This document shows positions 1 to 10,429 of a stretch of DNA of 32,759 bases, piece by piece. Numbering within the stretch: position 1 is the stretch's first letter; each line of letters opens with the position of its first letter. Origin of the DNA: Flavicella sp. (lineage in GTDB: Bacteria > Bacteroidota > Bacteroidia > Flavobacteriales > Flavobacteriaceae); assembly GCF_029238425.1 (NCBI RefSeq), contig NZ_JAQWGB010000208.1, positions 1 to 32,759 of the forward strand, written 5' to 3'. The notes below the pieces were generated by a model, which was not told the DNA's origin, did no database searches, and saw only the letters and a program-made list of their open reading frames with translations. A program made the translations under genes and the position numbers.

Positions 1-1398
1 AATCTCTACACAGTCAGGGAAAGGGAAAAATGCATCACTTGCCATTACTGCACCTTTTAAATCAAAATTAAATGTTTTGGCTTTAGTAATTGCTTGCTCT
101 AAAGCATCTACTCTAGACGTTTGTCCAGTTCCACCAGCACATAATTGTTTGTTCTTAACTAAGATGATAGTGTTAGATTTTGTATGCTTACAAATTTTTG
201 AAGCAAATAATAAATCTTCTATTTCTTCATCAGAAACAACACGCTTAGTTACGTTTGTCAATCCTTCTTTAGAATCAGTAACATTGTTAGGGTTTTGCGC
301 TAAAACTCCGTTCAATGCAGTTCTATAACTGATGTTAGGGAATTCAACATCTTTCTGAACTAAAATAATTCTGTTTTTCTTTCCTTTCAAAATAGCTAAG
401 GCTTCCGGCGCGTATGACGGAGCAATAACTACCTCACAGAATAAACTGTGGATTTCAGTGGCAGTAGCTTCGTCAATTTCTTTGTTAGCGATTAATACAC
501 CTCCAAAAGCAGAAGTTGGATCACCTGCTAAGGCGTCAACATAAGCTTGTTTTAATGTTTCTCTTTGCGCAAACCCACAAGCATTGTTGTGTTTTAATAT
601 CGCAAAAGTAGGAGCTTCTCCTTTAAATTCTCTAATTAAGTTTACAGCAGCATCAACATCTAACAGGTTGTTGAATGATAATTCTTTTCCGTGTAACTGA
701 TCGAATAATTCTTCTAAGTTTCCGTAGAAAAATCCTTTTTGATGAGGGTTTTCTCCGTAACGCAATTGTTTAACAGTATCAAAACTTTGTCTGAACTGAG
801 GTTGGTCATCATTCATGTAGTTGAAGATAGCCGAGTCATAATGACTAGATACAGCAAAAGATTTAGCTGAGAATGATTTACGTTGCTCAATAGTTGTAGC
901 GCCGTTTTGTTCTTTGATGATATCTAAAAACTCTCCGTATTGGTCCATTGAAGAAACACAAATTACATCTTTAAAGTTTTTAGCAGCAGCTCTAATCAAA
1001 GAGATTCCACCGATATCAATTTTTTCAATAATATCTTGTTCAGGAGCACCACTAGCAACCGTTTTTTCAAATGGATATAAATCAACAATTACAATGTCAA
1101 TTTCAGGAATTTCAAACTCTTCAATCTGTTTTTGGTCACTTTCGTTTTCACGTCTGTTTAAGATTCCTCCAAAAACTTTAGGGTGTAAAGTTTTAACACG
1201 ACCTCCTAAGATAGAAGGATAAGATGTTAAGTCTTCCACACGAACTACATCAATACCTAAATCTTTGATAAAAGTTTCAGTACCTCCAGTTGTGTAAATA
1301 GTTACATTTAACTCATTTAATTTCTTTACAATTGGCTCTAAACCATCTTTGTGAAATACCGAAATTAAGGCAGATTTTGCTGTTTTGCTAGTGCTCAT
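1..1398 (-). CDS. purH: Bifunctional purine biosynthesis protein PurH (3' end cut by window)
   Basis: Carries out the last two steps of IMP synthesis: formylation of AICAR using 10-formyltetrahydrofolate, then ring closure by IMP cyclohydrolase, in the cytoplasm. Translating the minus strand from ATG at 1398 gives MSTSKTAKSALISVFHK, the N-terminal MGS-like cyclohydrolase domain with the TTGGT and GGRVKTLHPK motifs. The AICAR transformylase domain follows, with ILKHNNACG (the Lys-His formyl-transfer motif), SAFGGV and CAGGTGQTSRVDA. The frame stays open to base 1, giving 466 residues of a usual 510 or so, so roughly the last 45 residues lie outside the window. It is divergent from xrtF across about 200 bases. 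Identification is certain; only the C-terminus is missing. Confidence 0.97.
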   Translation of the reverse strand, partial: MSTSKTAKSALISVFHKDGLEPIVKKLNELNVTIYTTGGTETFIKDLGIDVVRVEDLTSYPSILGGRVKTLHPKVFGGILNRRENESDQKQIEEFEIPEIDIVIVDLYPFEKTVASGAPEQDIIEKIDIGGISLIRAAAKNFKDVICVSSMDQYGEFLDIIKEQNGATTIEQRKSFSAKSFAVSSHYDSAIFNYMNDDQPQFRQSFDTVKQLRYGENPHQKGFFYGNLEELFDQLHGKELSFNNLLDVDAAVNLIREFKGEAPTFAILKHNNACGFAQRETLKQAYVDALAGDPTSAFGGVLIANKEIDEATATEIHSLFCEVVIAPSYAPEALAILKGKKNRIILVQKDVEFPNISYRTALNGVLAQNPNNVTDSKEGLTNVTKRVVSDEEIEDLLFASKICKHTKSNTIILVKNKQLCAGGTGQTSRVDALEQAITKAKTFNFDLKGAVMASDAFFPFPDCVEI

Positions 1399-1421
1399 TT
1401 TATGTGTTGTAAAATTTTCTG

Positions 1422-1452
1422 CGAAGTTACTAATATTGTGATGTTTTCGCAA
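1422..1452 (-). promoter_or_regulatory. Candidate purH promoter
   Basis: On the minus strand a TTG (1450-1452) lies 20 bases upstream of TAACTTCG (1422-1429), one mismatch from the Bacteroidota -7 consensus TAnnTTTG. Transcription would start near 1415, about 17 bases before the purH ATG. Based on consensus match and spacing only. Confidence 0.45.
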
Positions 1453-1601
1453 CAATAATTCAACACCTAGAACGATTATTTTTCGTTTATATTTTGTCTG
1501 CCTCTAAAACTTATTGAGATGAAAATAAATCTTGTATCTATTCTTTGGTTGGCGCTTTAATTAAAAATGGTATTTTTGATAAAATTGTAAAAGAAAATCG
1601 C

Positions 1602-2159
1602 GTGAGTAAAAGAAAAGGTGTTCTCTTTTTTTTAGCAAAATTCTTCGGGTCTTATTTTTTTATGTTTGCCATGTATTCCTATTATTTGCATGCAACCCAA
1701 GAAAAAGGTTCTATGTTTCAGTGCGCTCCTGTGACAGAAAAAGTTGCTGAGCAAACAATTGCAGTGCTTCATTTTTTTGGTTACAACGCAGTGATGGAAC
1801 AGCATGAACAAGAACTTTCTATAAAATTAATATTAAATGACGTGTACTTAGCTCGGGTCATAGAGGGCTGTAATTCAATTAGTGTTATAATTCTGTTTGT
1901 TGCTTTTATTGTTGCATTTCCCGGTCCTTTAAAAAAAACTTTTTTGTATGCTTTAGGTGGTGGGATGCTTATTTATGGAATTAATATTTTAAGAATCGCT
2001 TTTTTAACAGTAGCCCTAGAAAAATTACCTGAGCAAAAAGAAATGTTACATAACTTAATTTTTCCTTCCATTATTTATGGATTGGTGTTTTTGTTGTGGT
2101 TAGTGTGGGTCAATTATTTTTCTAATTATAAGCAAGTGCGTAATGAGAAAAATAATTAG
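1602..2159 (+). CDS. xrtF: Exosortase family protein XrtF
   Basis: An integral inner-membrane transpeptidase-like protein of the exosortase/archaeosortase superfamily. The catalytic triad is visible in order: Cys90 in EGCNS, Arg131 in NILRIAFL and His150 in LHNLIFP, each at the edge of a hydrophobic helix, as in other exosortases. Multiple hydrophobic segments cover most of the 186 residues. I chose GTG at 1602 (MSKRKGVLFFLAKFFG), which gives the short basic N-terminus usual before the first helix. A TTG at 1545 would add 19 residues that do not resemble the family. The 3' end overlaps the next gene by 17 bases, so the two are probably translationally coupled. Exosortases normally process proteins bearing a C-terminal sorting signal; I see no such substrate in this window. 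Family assignment rests on the triad and on the partner gene. Confidence 0.85.
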   Translation: MSKRKGVLFFLAKFFGSYFFMFAMYSYYLHATQEKGSMFQCAPVTEKVAEQTIAVLHFFGYNAVMEQHEQELSIKLILNDVYLARVIEGCNSISVIILFVAFIVAFPGPLKKTFLYALGGGMLIYGINILRIAFLTVALEKLPEQKEMLHNLIFPSIIYGLVFLLWLVWVNYFSNYKQVRNEKNN

Positions 2160-2589
2160 ATACTTCTTGGTTTTTATTTTATTGATAGCCCTTGTGTTAG
2201 TGAGGGCATATGAAAATGAAATGTTTTATGATCCATTCATTGTTTTTTTTCAAAATGATTATTTGTACACCTCTGTACCTGAATTTGAGTACGGCAGATT
2301 GATTTGGGATTTATTTCTTCGTTATTCGCTGAATTCTATCATTTCACTGGGAATCATTTATTTGGTTTTTGAAAAATTAGGCTATGTGATTTTATCTGCA
2401 AAATTATATGTGCTTGGTTTTGTTTTGTTGATTTCTGCCTACACCTTTTTACTCTCAACCGGTTTTGAAAAAGGGTATCTCTTGCCTTTTTATGTTAGAA
2501 GGTTTTTGATACATCCTTTGTTTCTGTTGTTGTTGATGGCTGCGCTCTTCTATGAGAAAATTGCGGGTATAAAGCCTACTTTGAGATAA
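2143..2589 (+). CDS. Exosortase F system-associated membrane protein
   Basis: A 148-residue membrane protein with about four hydrophobic segments (roughly residues 5-21, 60-77, 85-105 and 122-138). It overlaps the end of xrtF by 17 bases. Position, size and the early motif VRAYENEMFYDPF match the small flavobacterial family that is found next to XrtF and whose function is unknown. A structural or accessory role for XrtF at the inner membrane is inferred only from this pairing. No catalytic motif is recognisable. The alternative is a generic unknown membrane protein. Confidence 0.78.
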   Translation: MRKIIRYFLVFILLIALVLVRAYENEMFYDPFIVFFQNDYLYTSVPEFEYGRLIWDLFLRYSLNSIISLGIIYLVFEKLGYVILSAKLYVLGFVLLISAYTFLLSTGFEKGYLLPFYVRRFLIHPLFLLLLMAALFYEKIAGIKPTLR

Positions 2590-2639
2590 TTTAACAGGTT
2601 TTAAGCTTTTTAGCATTTTGAATTTGTTAAATTTGTAGT

Positions 2640-3062
2640 GTGAAAAAACTACTCCAAAATATAGGAATAATATTGATGGCAGTTTTGGTGCTGTTCTCTT
2701 CGATGTCTTTTGGGGTCAGCAAACATTATTGTGCTGGGGAGGTTTCTGAGGTTTCTTATTTTGTGGATGTCAATGGCTGTGAAATGCCACAACAAGTTGA
2801 TGCTTGTGATACTTCGAAAACTGAAAGTGTCAAAAAGAAATCTTGTTGTGAAACTAAATATCAGTTTGTAGATGGAAATGATTTTCCTTCAAAAAAAATA
2901 ACCACATTAATTTCATTTGATTCTCAAATTGCCATTCTTCAGAATTTGAGTTTTTCATTTTCTTTGTGTCAAGATAATCTCGATTCTAAAAGTTTTTTCC
3001 AATATCATTCAGCGCCAATACTAAAAAATAGAGTGGTTGTCTATGAGTCTTATTTGATTTGA
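2640..3062 (+). CDS. Exported cysteine-rich protein, HYC_CC_PP-type
   Basis: A 140-residue protein starting at GTG with a signal peptide (MKK, then a hydrophobic stretch to about residue 25, ending SSMSFG). The mature part carries six cysteines: KHYC, NGC, DAC, a SCC pair and SLC. The HYC and CC motifs in this order match a small Bacteroidota family commonly found just before TonB-dependent receptors. The third motif is weak, reading YHSAP rather than a Pro-Pro. No enzyme domain is visible. The cysteine and histidine content and the two downstream genes (a receptor with a Cys-Cys plug motif and an HMA protein) suggest metal binding in the periplasm or at the outer membrane. This is inference. 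It probably forms a transcription unit with the receptor, which starts 67 bases later. Confidence 0.72.
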   Translation: MKKLLQNIGIILMAVLVLFSSMSFGVSKHYCAGEVSEVSYFVDVNGCEMPQQVDACDTSKTESVKKKSCCETKYQFVDGNDFPSKKITTLISFDSQIAILQNLSFSFSLCQDNLDSKSFFQYHSAPILKNRVVVYESYLI

Positions 3063-3129
3063 ATATTAGGTCTTTTCAGAAGAATCTAGTATTAATTTGT
3101 GCTTAATTGGTGCGAAAACAAATCAAAAA

Positions 3130-5370
3130 GTGAAATATTATTATATAATTTTACCATTTGTTTTTGTTAGCATGCTGTCATTTTCTCAAGAGAAATTGAA
3201 AGGTATGGTGATGATTACAAATGAAGAACAACAAGTTTCTGGATTGCCAGGGGCTTCCGTCTATTGGTTGGAAACAACGATAGGCACTACTACGAATAAT
3301 GAGGGCTGGTTTGAAATTGATTTAAGTGAGAAATCAAATAAATTGGTGGTCAGTTATATTGGGTATCAAACGGATACTTTAATCGTTACAAGCAATAAAG
3401 AATTACATCATTTTTTAAAACCAACTTTGTCTCTTTCAGAAATAGAGATTAAGGGTAAGCAGAATTCAACTGCAACTTCGTTTTTTTCTCCGATGAATAC
3501 AATAACCATAAACGAAGCAGAATTGTTAAAGGCAGCTTGCTGTAATTTGTCAGAGAGTTTTGAAACAAACCCTGCGGTTGGGGTGAGTTATGCAGATGCT
3601 ATTTCCGGTGTCAAAGAAATAAAAATGTTAGGCCTTACAAGTCCATATATTTTAATTTCTCAAGAAAATATTCCTTCGGTTCGGGGTGCTTCGCAAGTTT
3701 ATGGTATGTCTTTTATTCCCGGTACATGGATTGAAAGTATTCAAGTCACCAAAGGAATGGGGTCTGTGGTCAATGGATTTGAAAGTATTTCTGGTCAAAT
3801 CAATACGGAGTTAAAAAAGCCTAGAAACTCCAATAGTTTTTTTGCAAATCTTTATGGATCTGGTTCGGGAAGGTTAGAATTGAATGCACATATTCTAAAA
3901 AATATTTCTGATTCATGGAGTACAGGCTTGTTTGTACATACAAATCATCGACAATTAAAAGTTGATAGAAATGGCGATGGATTTTTAGATGTGCCACTCG
4001 GTTCTCAATTGAATTTATTAAATCGATGGCAATACGCAAACCCTACATCAGGATGGGTGAGTTTTTTAGATGTAAAATATGTTGCAGATGCAAAGCAAAT
4101 AGGAAGTTTAGCTTATAATCCCGAGGTTGATAAATTTCAAGGCACAGAATATGGTGGTGAAATAGATACGAAACGTTTTGAATTTTCATCGAAGTTGGGC
4201 TATGTTTTTAAGGATAAACCTTACCAAAGTATTGGTTTTCAGTCGTCATATAGTAATCATAACCAGCAATCTTATTTTGGGTATAATGTTTATAATATAG
4301 AACAAAATAGTTTTTATTTCAATTCCATTTTTCAGTCTATATTATTTAATACGATGCATACCTTTAAAACAGGAATTAGTGTTTCTTATGATGGGTATAA
4401 AGAACAAGTCCTTTTGGATGCCTATACTAGAAATGAAAATTCGATGGGTGGTTTTTTTGAATATACTTATGATAATATTGATAACTTAACAGTTGTTGCC
4501 GGTCTTAGGGCTGATTATCATACGGTAATGAAATATATGATTACTCCAAGGATTCATGTTCGTTATGAACCTTGGGATTCGGGCGTGTTTAAAATAGCTG
4601 CAGGAAAAGGGCAGAGGATCGCAAGTATTTTTGCTGAAAATCAAAAGATGTTTGCCTCTTCAAGGACTATTTCTATAGATGATCAAGGTGAAGGAAGTTA
4701 TGGGTTGAATCCGGAAATTGCTTGGAATTATGGTTTGAGTTATTTGCATAAAACAAAAGTATTTGGGAATTCAGTCTCCTTATCTTTGGATTATTTTATC
4801 ACAGATTTTTCTCAACAAGTAATTGTAGATTATGATGCGTCTCCACGGGAAGTCCAATTTTATAATTTAAATGGAAGTTCTACTGCAAAATCTTTTCAAG
4901 CAGAGTTGAATTATGAATTGCATTCCTTGTGGGATTTGCGAATTGCTTACCAATTAAATGATGTGGAAATAGCTTATAAAAAAGGGCGTTTACAGAAGCC
5001 TTTGCAACCTAAAGAAACGTATTTTGTGAATGTGGGGTATCAATCTAAAAAAATAAAAGAACGACAATGGAAATGGGATATGACTTATAATTGGTTAGGT
5101 GAGCAAAGAATTCCAGATACGAGTCAAAATCCAATAGCATATCAATTAGCGGAGTACTCAAGTCCAACTCAGTTGTTGCATTCTCAGCTGACTTATGTTT
5201 TGTCTGATAATTTGGAATTTTACGTTGGTGCCGAAAATATATTAGATACCACACAAAAGAATCCGGTGTTGGCAAGTGACGACCCTTTTGGACCTTATTT
5301 TGATTCGACATTGGTGTACGCGCCGGTTTTAGGAAGAATGTATTATGGAGGAATTAGATATAATTTATAA
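3130..5370 (+). CDS. TonB-dependent outer-membrane receptor with CC plug motif (putative metal receptor)
   Basis: About 746 residues. The order is a signal peptide (KYYYIILPFVFVSMLSFSQ), a carboxypeptidase-regulatory-like domain (about residues 25-105, with PGASVYWLETTIGTTT and VVSYIGYQTD), a plug (about 110-230) and a beta-barrel ending in an aromatic strand (YYGGIRYNL). The plug contains an unusual Cys137-Cys138 pair in AACCNLSESFETNP, followed by a typical receptor plug segment (IESIQVTKGMGSVVNGFESISGQ). I chose GTG at 3130 because it places the basic residue and hydrophobic core directly at the N-terminus; a TTG at 3097 would prepend 11 residues. The HMA gene follows after 11 bases. There is no SusD partner, so it is unlikely to be a glycan receptor. 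Import of a metal or metal chelate, possibly copper, is inferred from the neighbours; the ligand is unknown. Confidence 0.85.
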   Translation: MKYYYIILPFVFVSMLSFSQEKLKGMVMITNEEQQVSGLPGASVYWLETTIGTTTNNEGWFEIDLSEKSNKLVVSYIGYQTDTLIVTSNKELHHFLKPTLSLSEIEIKGKQNSTATSFFSPMNTITINEAELLKAACCNLSESFETNPAVGVSYADAISGVKEIKMLGLTSPYILISQENIPSVRGASQVYGMSFIPGTWIESIQVTKGMGSVVNGFESISGQINTELKKPRNSNSFFANLYGSGSGRLELNAHILKNISDSWSTGLFVHTNHRQLKVDRNGDGFLDVPLGSQLNLLNRWQYANPTSGWVSFLDVKYVADAKQIGSLAYNPEVDKFQGTEYGGEIDTKRFEFSSKLGYVFKDKPYQSIGFQSSYSNHNQQSYFGYNVYNIEQNSFYFNSIFQSILFNTMHTFKTGISVSYDGYKEQVLLDAYTRNENSMGGFFEYTYDNIDNLTVVAGLRADYHTVMKYMITPRIHVRYEPWDSGVFKIAAGKGQRIASIFAENQKMFASSRTISIDDQGEGSYGLNPEIAWNYGLSYLHKTKVFGNSVSLSLDYFITDFSQQVIVDYDASPREVQFYNLNGSSTAKSFQAELNYELHSLWDLRIAYQLNDVEIAYKKGRLQKPLQPKETYFVNVGYQSKKIKERQWKWDMTYNWLGEQRIPDTSQNPIAYQLAEYSSPTQLLHSQLTYVLSDNLEFYVGAENILDTTQKNPVLASDDPFGPYFDSTLVYAPVLGRMYYGGIRYNL

Positions 5371-5381
5371 AATAGAATAGG

Positions 5382-5726
5382 ATGAAAAAAATAATTTTAA
5401 TCTTGTTAGTAGCTTTCTCATATGGAGTATCAGCTCAAGAAGTACAAGAAAAAAGCAAAAAAAAGAAAATTGCATTGTCCGTGAATGGCAATTGTGAAAT
5501 GTGTAAAGCCAGAATTGAGAAATCTTGTTTGAAGACTACTGGGGTAAAGTATGCCCAGTGGGATGTCAACTCAAAACAATTGAACCTTATTTTCAATGAG
5601 TATAAGACATCGAAAGATGAAATTCAGCAATCTATTCTTATGGTTGGGCATGATGTGGATTCATTGACGGCGAATACGGATAGTTATAAAGAGTTGCATA
5701 CTTGCTGTCAATACAGGGAGGATTAA
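5382..5726 (+). CDS. Exported heavy-metal-associated (HMA) domain protein
   Basis: A 114-residue protein with a signal peptide (MKKIILILLVAFSYGVSAQ), a lysine-rich linker and an HMA ferredoxin-like fold from about residue 29. The metal site is Cys38-Cys41 in NGNCEMCKARIE, matching the CxxC of copper chaperones and P-type ATPase metal-binding domains. A second Cys pair follows near the C-terminus (HTCC). Unlike cytoplasmic CopZ-type chaperones this one is exported, so it should act in the periplasm. It lies 11 bases after the TonB-dependent receptor and is probably co-transcribed with it, suggesting a role in passing on or buffering the metal taken up. Metal identity cannot be read from sequence; copper is the usual ligand of this fold. 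Confidence 0.85.
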   Translation: MKKIILILLVAFSYGVSAQEVQEKSKKKKIALSVNGNCEMCKARIEKSCLKTTGVKYAQWDVNSKQLNLIFNEYKTSKDEIQQSILMVGHDVDSLTANTDSYKELHTCCQYRED

Positions 5727-5730
5727 ACAA

Positions 5731-5763
5731 AAAAAAGGAGGTTCAATTTGAATCTCCTTTTTT
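5731..5763. terminator. Bidirectional hairpin terminator
   Basis: Arms 5731-5744 and 5750-5763 form a 14-bp stem with one G-T pair and a 5-base loop, with an A-run on the left and a T-run on the right. It sits between the plus-strand HMA gene and the convergent minus-strand beta-barrel gene, so it can terminate both. Confidence 0.85.
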
Positions 5764-5771
5764 TATTTCTA

Positions 5772-8537
5772 TTATGATTTTTTTCCTTTTTTCAGTTTCT
5801 TTCTAGCACCATTATTCAAACGATAAGTGTAACTAACAACAGCATACATTCCTAAACTTTCGGTAGAGGTTTCTTCAAAGTAGTTCACACTACTTCTTCG
5901 TCTGATGTCCACATTTTTGTTAAGCATGTCTATCAAAATAAGTTTTACCACATTGTTTTTTTTAGGAGTGAAGGAGTATGAAATAGCAGTATTCCAAAGT
6001 GGTAAAATGACATCCGTTGAAAAATTTTCATTTGAAGTGGCGGTGTCATAGGAATACAAATAATAATCAAATTGAGTATTGAAACTTAATTTTTTTGTGA
6101 AATCATAATCAAATTTTGTGAAATAATGCTGTGTAGCAAATTCTCTATTTAGTTCTTTTCTGATAGAGAAATTAGTTTGATTCATGGAGTACTCGGCACC
6201 TATTTTAAAATCAAATATGTTTTTATTGTGGTTTTCAAATCTCAAACTTCCTGAATATCTATTTGCCGATACATCGTTTAAAACATAATTGATCAAAGAA
6301 TTTGATTTTTGAAAAGAGTTTCTGTTTTTGATGGTGTATCTTACAGGAAGACGGTTGATTTTTTTACTCAAGCTAAAGGAAGTGGTTATATTATCCTTAA
6401 TTCCGATGTTTTCAAAGCTTCTTACTCGATTAAGATCTTCATCGATCTCAATTGTAGGAATGATGGCGTCTTTTGTATGTGAAAGATTTACCAAGCCATA
6501 AAATGTAAGTGCTGATTTGTAATCATGGATATTTACTCTAGCGGAGAGATCGTCTCTTTGTTCTGCACTTATATTTGGATTCCCTTTTCTGATAAATCTT
6601 GGAATCAAGTCATTCACCACCGTTGAACTATGGTAGATATTTGGACTGCGAACGGATTTTTTGTAATTCAGACGATACTTTCTTCCGGCTTTGGGTTTGT
6701 ATTGAATAAAAGCTCTTGGATTGATGAAACTATTTTTTTTATTCACAGACATTTTTTCAAGTTCACCAAAGTCTCTGGTAAGGTCTTGATATTCTGCTCC
6801 CGCATAAATATTTAATTTTTCAATATTGTAACTGTATCCCAATCTAGATTGGTAATTGTATTCTTTATGGTTGTATTTGTATTCAAATAAATCTTGTCTA
6901 TTGTCATCTGTGATTGTTGTTTTGGACTGAACCACGTCTTCGTCAATATTTCTAAATGTATTAAAGGCTTCAATTTTTATATAGTGATTGTGTCCTAAAG
7001 GCTCAGTGTATTTGATGTTGTAATTGATAGAGTTATTGTCAATTAACTCATCTCTGTAGATATCACTTTTAACTACCGAAGGTGTTTCTTGATCAAGATT
7101 TCTTGTCGTTTCTGTGTATTGTTGATTGAATCTTTTAAGTTTTTCTGTAGTAGCATAGGCACCTACAGCAAAGTTTTTTCCTTCTTCGTTGAGTTTTTTA
7201 TAGAAGTTTAATTTTAAATTTCCTCGATGACGATTTTGTGCATTGTTAAACTTACTGTCATTTGTAGTTCTAAGGATGTTCTCTGTATTGTAAATTTGGG
7301 AAAATTTATTAAGTGAAATAATTCTGTCACTTGCATTAAACATTCCTTTAGCAAAATAACTATACGTATTGTTTGCTTGATTTTTATAATTAAAATTTAG
7401 ATTGTGATTTTGGTCGTAATTATCAAAATTGCTCACAATATTAGAATTGATGTTATTCTCATTTACTGAGGATACTCGGTTTGTATACGAGGTACCATCA
7501 TTTTGAGACTGGTTGAAGGTATAATCCGCATTTAAGGATTCTTTTTTCTTGAATTCATGTCCAAAGTGTAGCCCAGCAACTTGAGAATTTAAAAAACCGC
7601 TTAAACTTTTCTTGTTAATAGTAGATTCTTCTCCATCTGATTCATCTCCAAGGCCATCAGCACTTTTTAAAAAGTTTTTAATATTGGATCCGGTAACATT
7701 TATGTTATTGGTTGAGACCACCGCAGAGAATTGCGTTTTAGAAGAAAATTGATTGTAGTTTCCACTTGCAAAATATCTATTATCTAGTCCTATTCCGGCA
7801 CTAGCTTTTCCAAAAGCTCTATTTTTTTTGTCTTTTTTTAGAGTGAAGTTTAGGATTACTTGTTTGTTTCCATCGCTTACACCTGTAAGTTCAGATTCAT
7901 CACTTTTTTTATCAATAATTTCAACTTTTGCAATAACATCTGCAGATAAGTTTTTCATGACCACTGAAGGGTCTCCTCCAAAAAACTCTTTTCCATCCAC
8001 GTAAATTTTTGTGACCTCGTTTCCTTGTGCGATCATTTTACCATCAGAATCTATTTCCATTCCAGGTAATTTTTCAAGCATGTCTTCTATGTTGTCATCA
8101 TGGTTCACTTTAAATGCTGAGGTGTTAAAAGCAACTGTGTCTTTTTTTATCTGAATAGGAATTACTGCAGAAATTGTTACTTCATCTAATACTCCAATAT
8201 CTTCTTTTAATAAGATGTTGTTTAAATCGATCGGTTCGTTTCTAAAAACTATATTTTCAAAGTGGGAGATAAATCCAGTAGAGTGAATTTGAATTAATAA
8301 AGAGTCGCGAGAATCTTCCAATATTTTAAACTTTCCATCCATATCAGTGGTGGTAAAGTTGATCATTGTAGAATCCTTTGGGTTTAACAATGCAACGGAT
8401 GCGTATGGCAAACTTTCGTTTTCAGGGGTGGCTACTCTTCCGGTAATCGATGGTTCCGTTTGGGCAAGAATAAATTGAGCTATAAATAGAAAAATTAATG
8501 TAGTCAGTTGTGTTTTAGGAAAAGGAAAAGCAAGCAT
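5772..8537 (-). CDS. Outer-membrane beta-barrel protein with carboxypeptidase-like N-terminal domain (TonB-receptor-like)
   Basis: 921 residues. A signal peptide (LTTLIFLFIAQFILAQ) is followed by a carboxypeptidase-regulatory-like domain (about 28-105, with ITGRVATPENESLPYASV and TTTDMDGKFKI). Next is a plug-like region (about 115-235, with MLEKLPGMEI, KIYVDGKEFFGG and VIAKVEIID) and then a long barrel of alternating aromatic strands. The end is YTYRL followed by a basic tail. This arrangement matches the OMP_b-brl_3 class common in Bacteroidota, which are TonB-receptor relatives with no known ligand in most cases. No SusD-like or transport partner is adjacent and the gene stands alone, convergent with the metal cluster. 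I saw no match to the TAnnTTTG promoter form immediately upstream. Substrate unknown. Confidence 0.85.
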   Translation of the reverse strand: MLAFPFPKTQLTTLIFLFIAQFILAQTEPSITGRVATPENESLPYASVALLNPKDSTMINFTTTDMDGKFKILEDSRDSLLIQIHSTGFISHFENIVFRNEPIDLNNILLKEDIGVLDEVTISAVIPIQIKKDTVAFNTSAFKVNHDDNIEDMLEKLPGMEIDSDGKMIAQGNEVTKIYVDGKEFFGGDPSVVMKNLSADVIAKVEIIDKKSDESELTGVSDGNKQVILNFTLKKDKKNRAFGKASAGIGLDNRYFASGNYNQFSSKTQFSAVVSTNNINVTGSNIKNFLKSADGLGDESDGEESTINKKSLSGFLNSQVAGLHFGHEFKKKESLNADYTFNQSQNDGTSYTNRVSSVNENNINSNIVSNFDNYDQNHNLNFNYKNQANNTYSYFAKGMFNASDRIISLNKFSQIYNTENILRTTNDSKFNNAQNRHRGNLKLNFYKKLNEEGKNFAVGAYATTEKLKRFNQQYTETTRNLDQETPSVVKSDIYRDELIDNNSINYNIKYTEPLGHNHYIKIEAFNTFRNIDEDVVQSKTTITDDNRQDLFEYKYNHKEYNYQSRLGYSYNIEKLNIYAGAEYQDLTRDFGELEKMSVNKKNSFINPRAFIQYKPKAGRKYRLNYKKSVRSPNIYHSSTVVNDLIPRFIRKGNPNISAEQRDDLSARVNIHDYKSALTFYGLVNLSHTKDAIIPTIEIDEDLNRVRSFENIGIKDNITTSFSLSKKINRLPVRYTIKNRNSFQKSNSLINYVLNDVSANRYSGSLRFENHNKNIFDFKIGAEYSMNQTNFSIRKELNREFATQHYFTKFDYDFTKKLSFNTQFDYYLYSYDTATSNENFSTDVILPLWNTAISYSFTPKKNNVVKLILIDMLNKNVDIRRRSSVNYFEETSTESLGMYAVVSYTYRLNNGARKKLKKGKKS

Positions 8538-8688
8538 TAATAGGTGTTTTTTAAGTGTAGTAATTACGGTTGATGTTTAAATTACAAATACCTTGCCATG
8601 ATGAATACTGGTGTTAATGTAAGAAGAGGAGGAAAGAGAAAAATGTTATGGTTTAAAAGGTGTGAGGGGAGAAAATATATTTCAAAAA

Positions 8689-8720
8689 AAAAGTGCTTTT
8701 GAAAACTCAAAAGCACTTTT
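8689..8720 (-). terminator. groES-groEL terminator hairpin
   Basis: A perfect 14-bp stem (arms 8689-8702 and 8707-8720) with an AAAC loop lies just past the groEL stop. The A-run at 8683-8690 on the plus strand reads as a U-tract on the minus-strand transcript. The remaining intergenic stretch (8538-8682) shows nothing else recognisable. Confidence 0.85.
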
Positions 8721-8738
8721 TTATAAAAAATTAGGATC

Positions 8739-10394
<1,656 letters not shown>

Positions 10395-10429
10395 TTATGT
10401 TCTCTATTAAAGATGAATAAATTGAAAAA

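Noticed and set aside
1545-1601. TTG at 1545 as the xrtF start
   Set aside because: The added 19 residues do not fit the short N-terminus expected before the first membrane helix; GTG at 1602 does.
2628-2635. TAAATTTG as promoter for the HYC/CC gene
   Set aside because: Transcription would start at or just after the GTG start codon at 2640 and no -33 TTG is present, so the match is probably chance in AT-rich DNA.
5772-8537. The large beta-barrel protein as part of a SusC/SusD glycan-uptake system
   Set aside because: No SusD-like lipoprotein or glycoside hydrolase is adjacent, and the sequence fits the stand-alone OMP_b-brl_3 class better.
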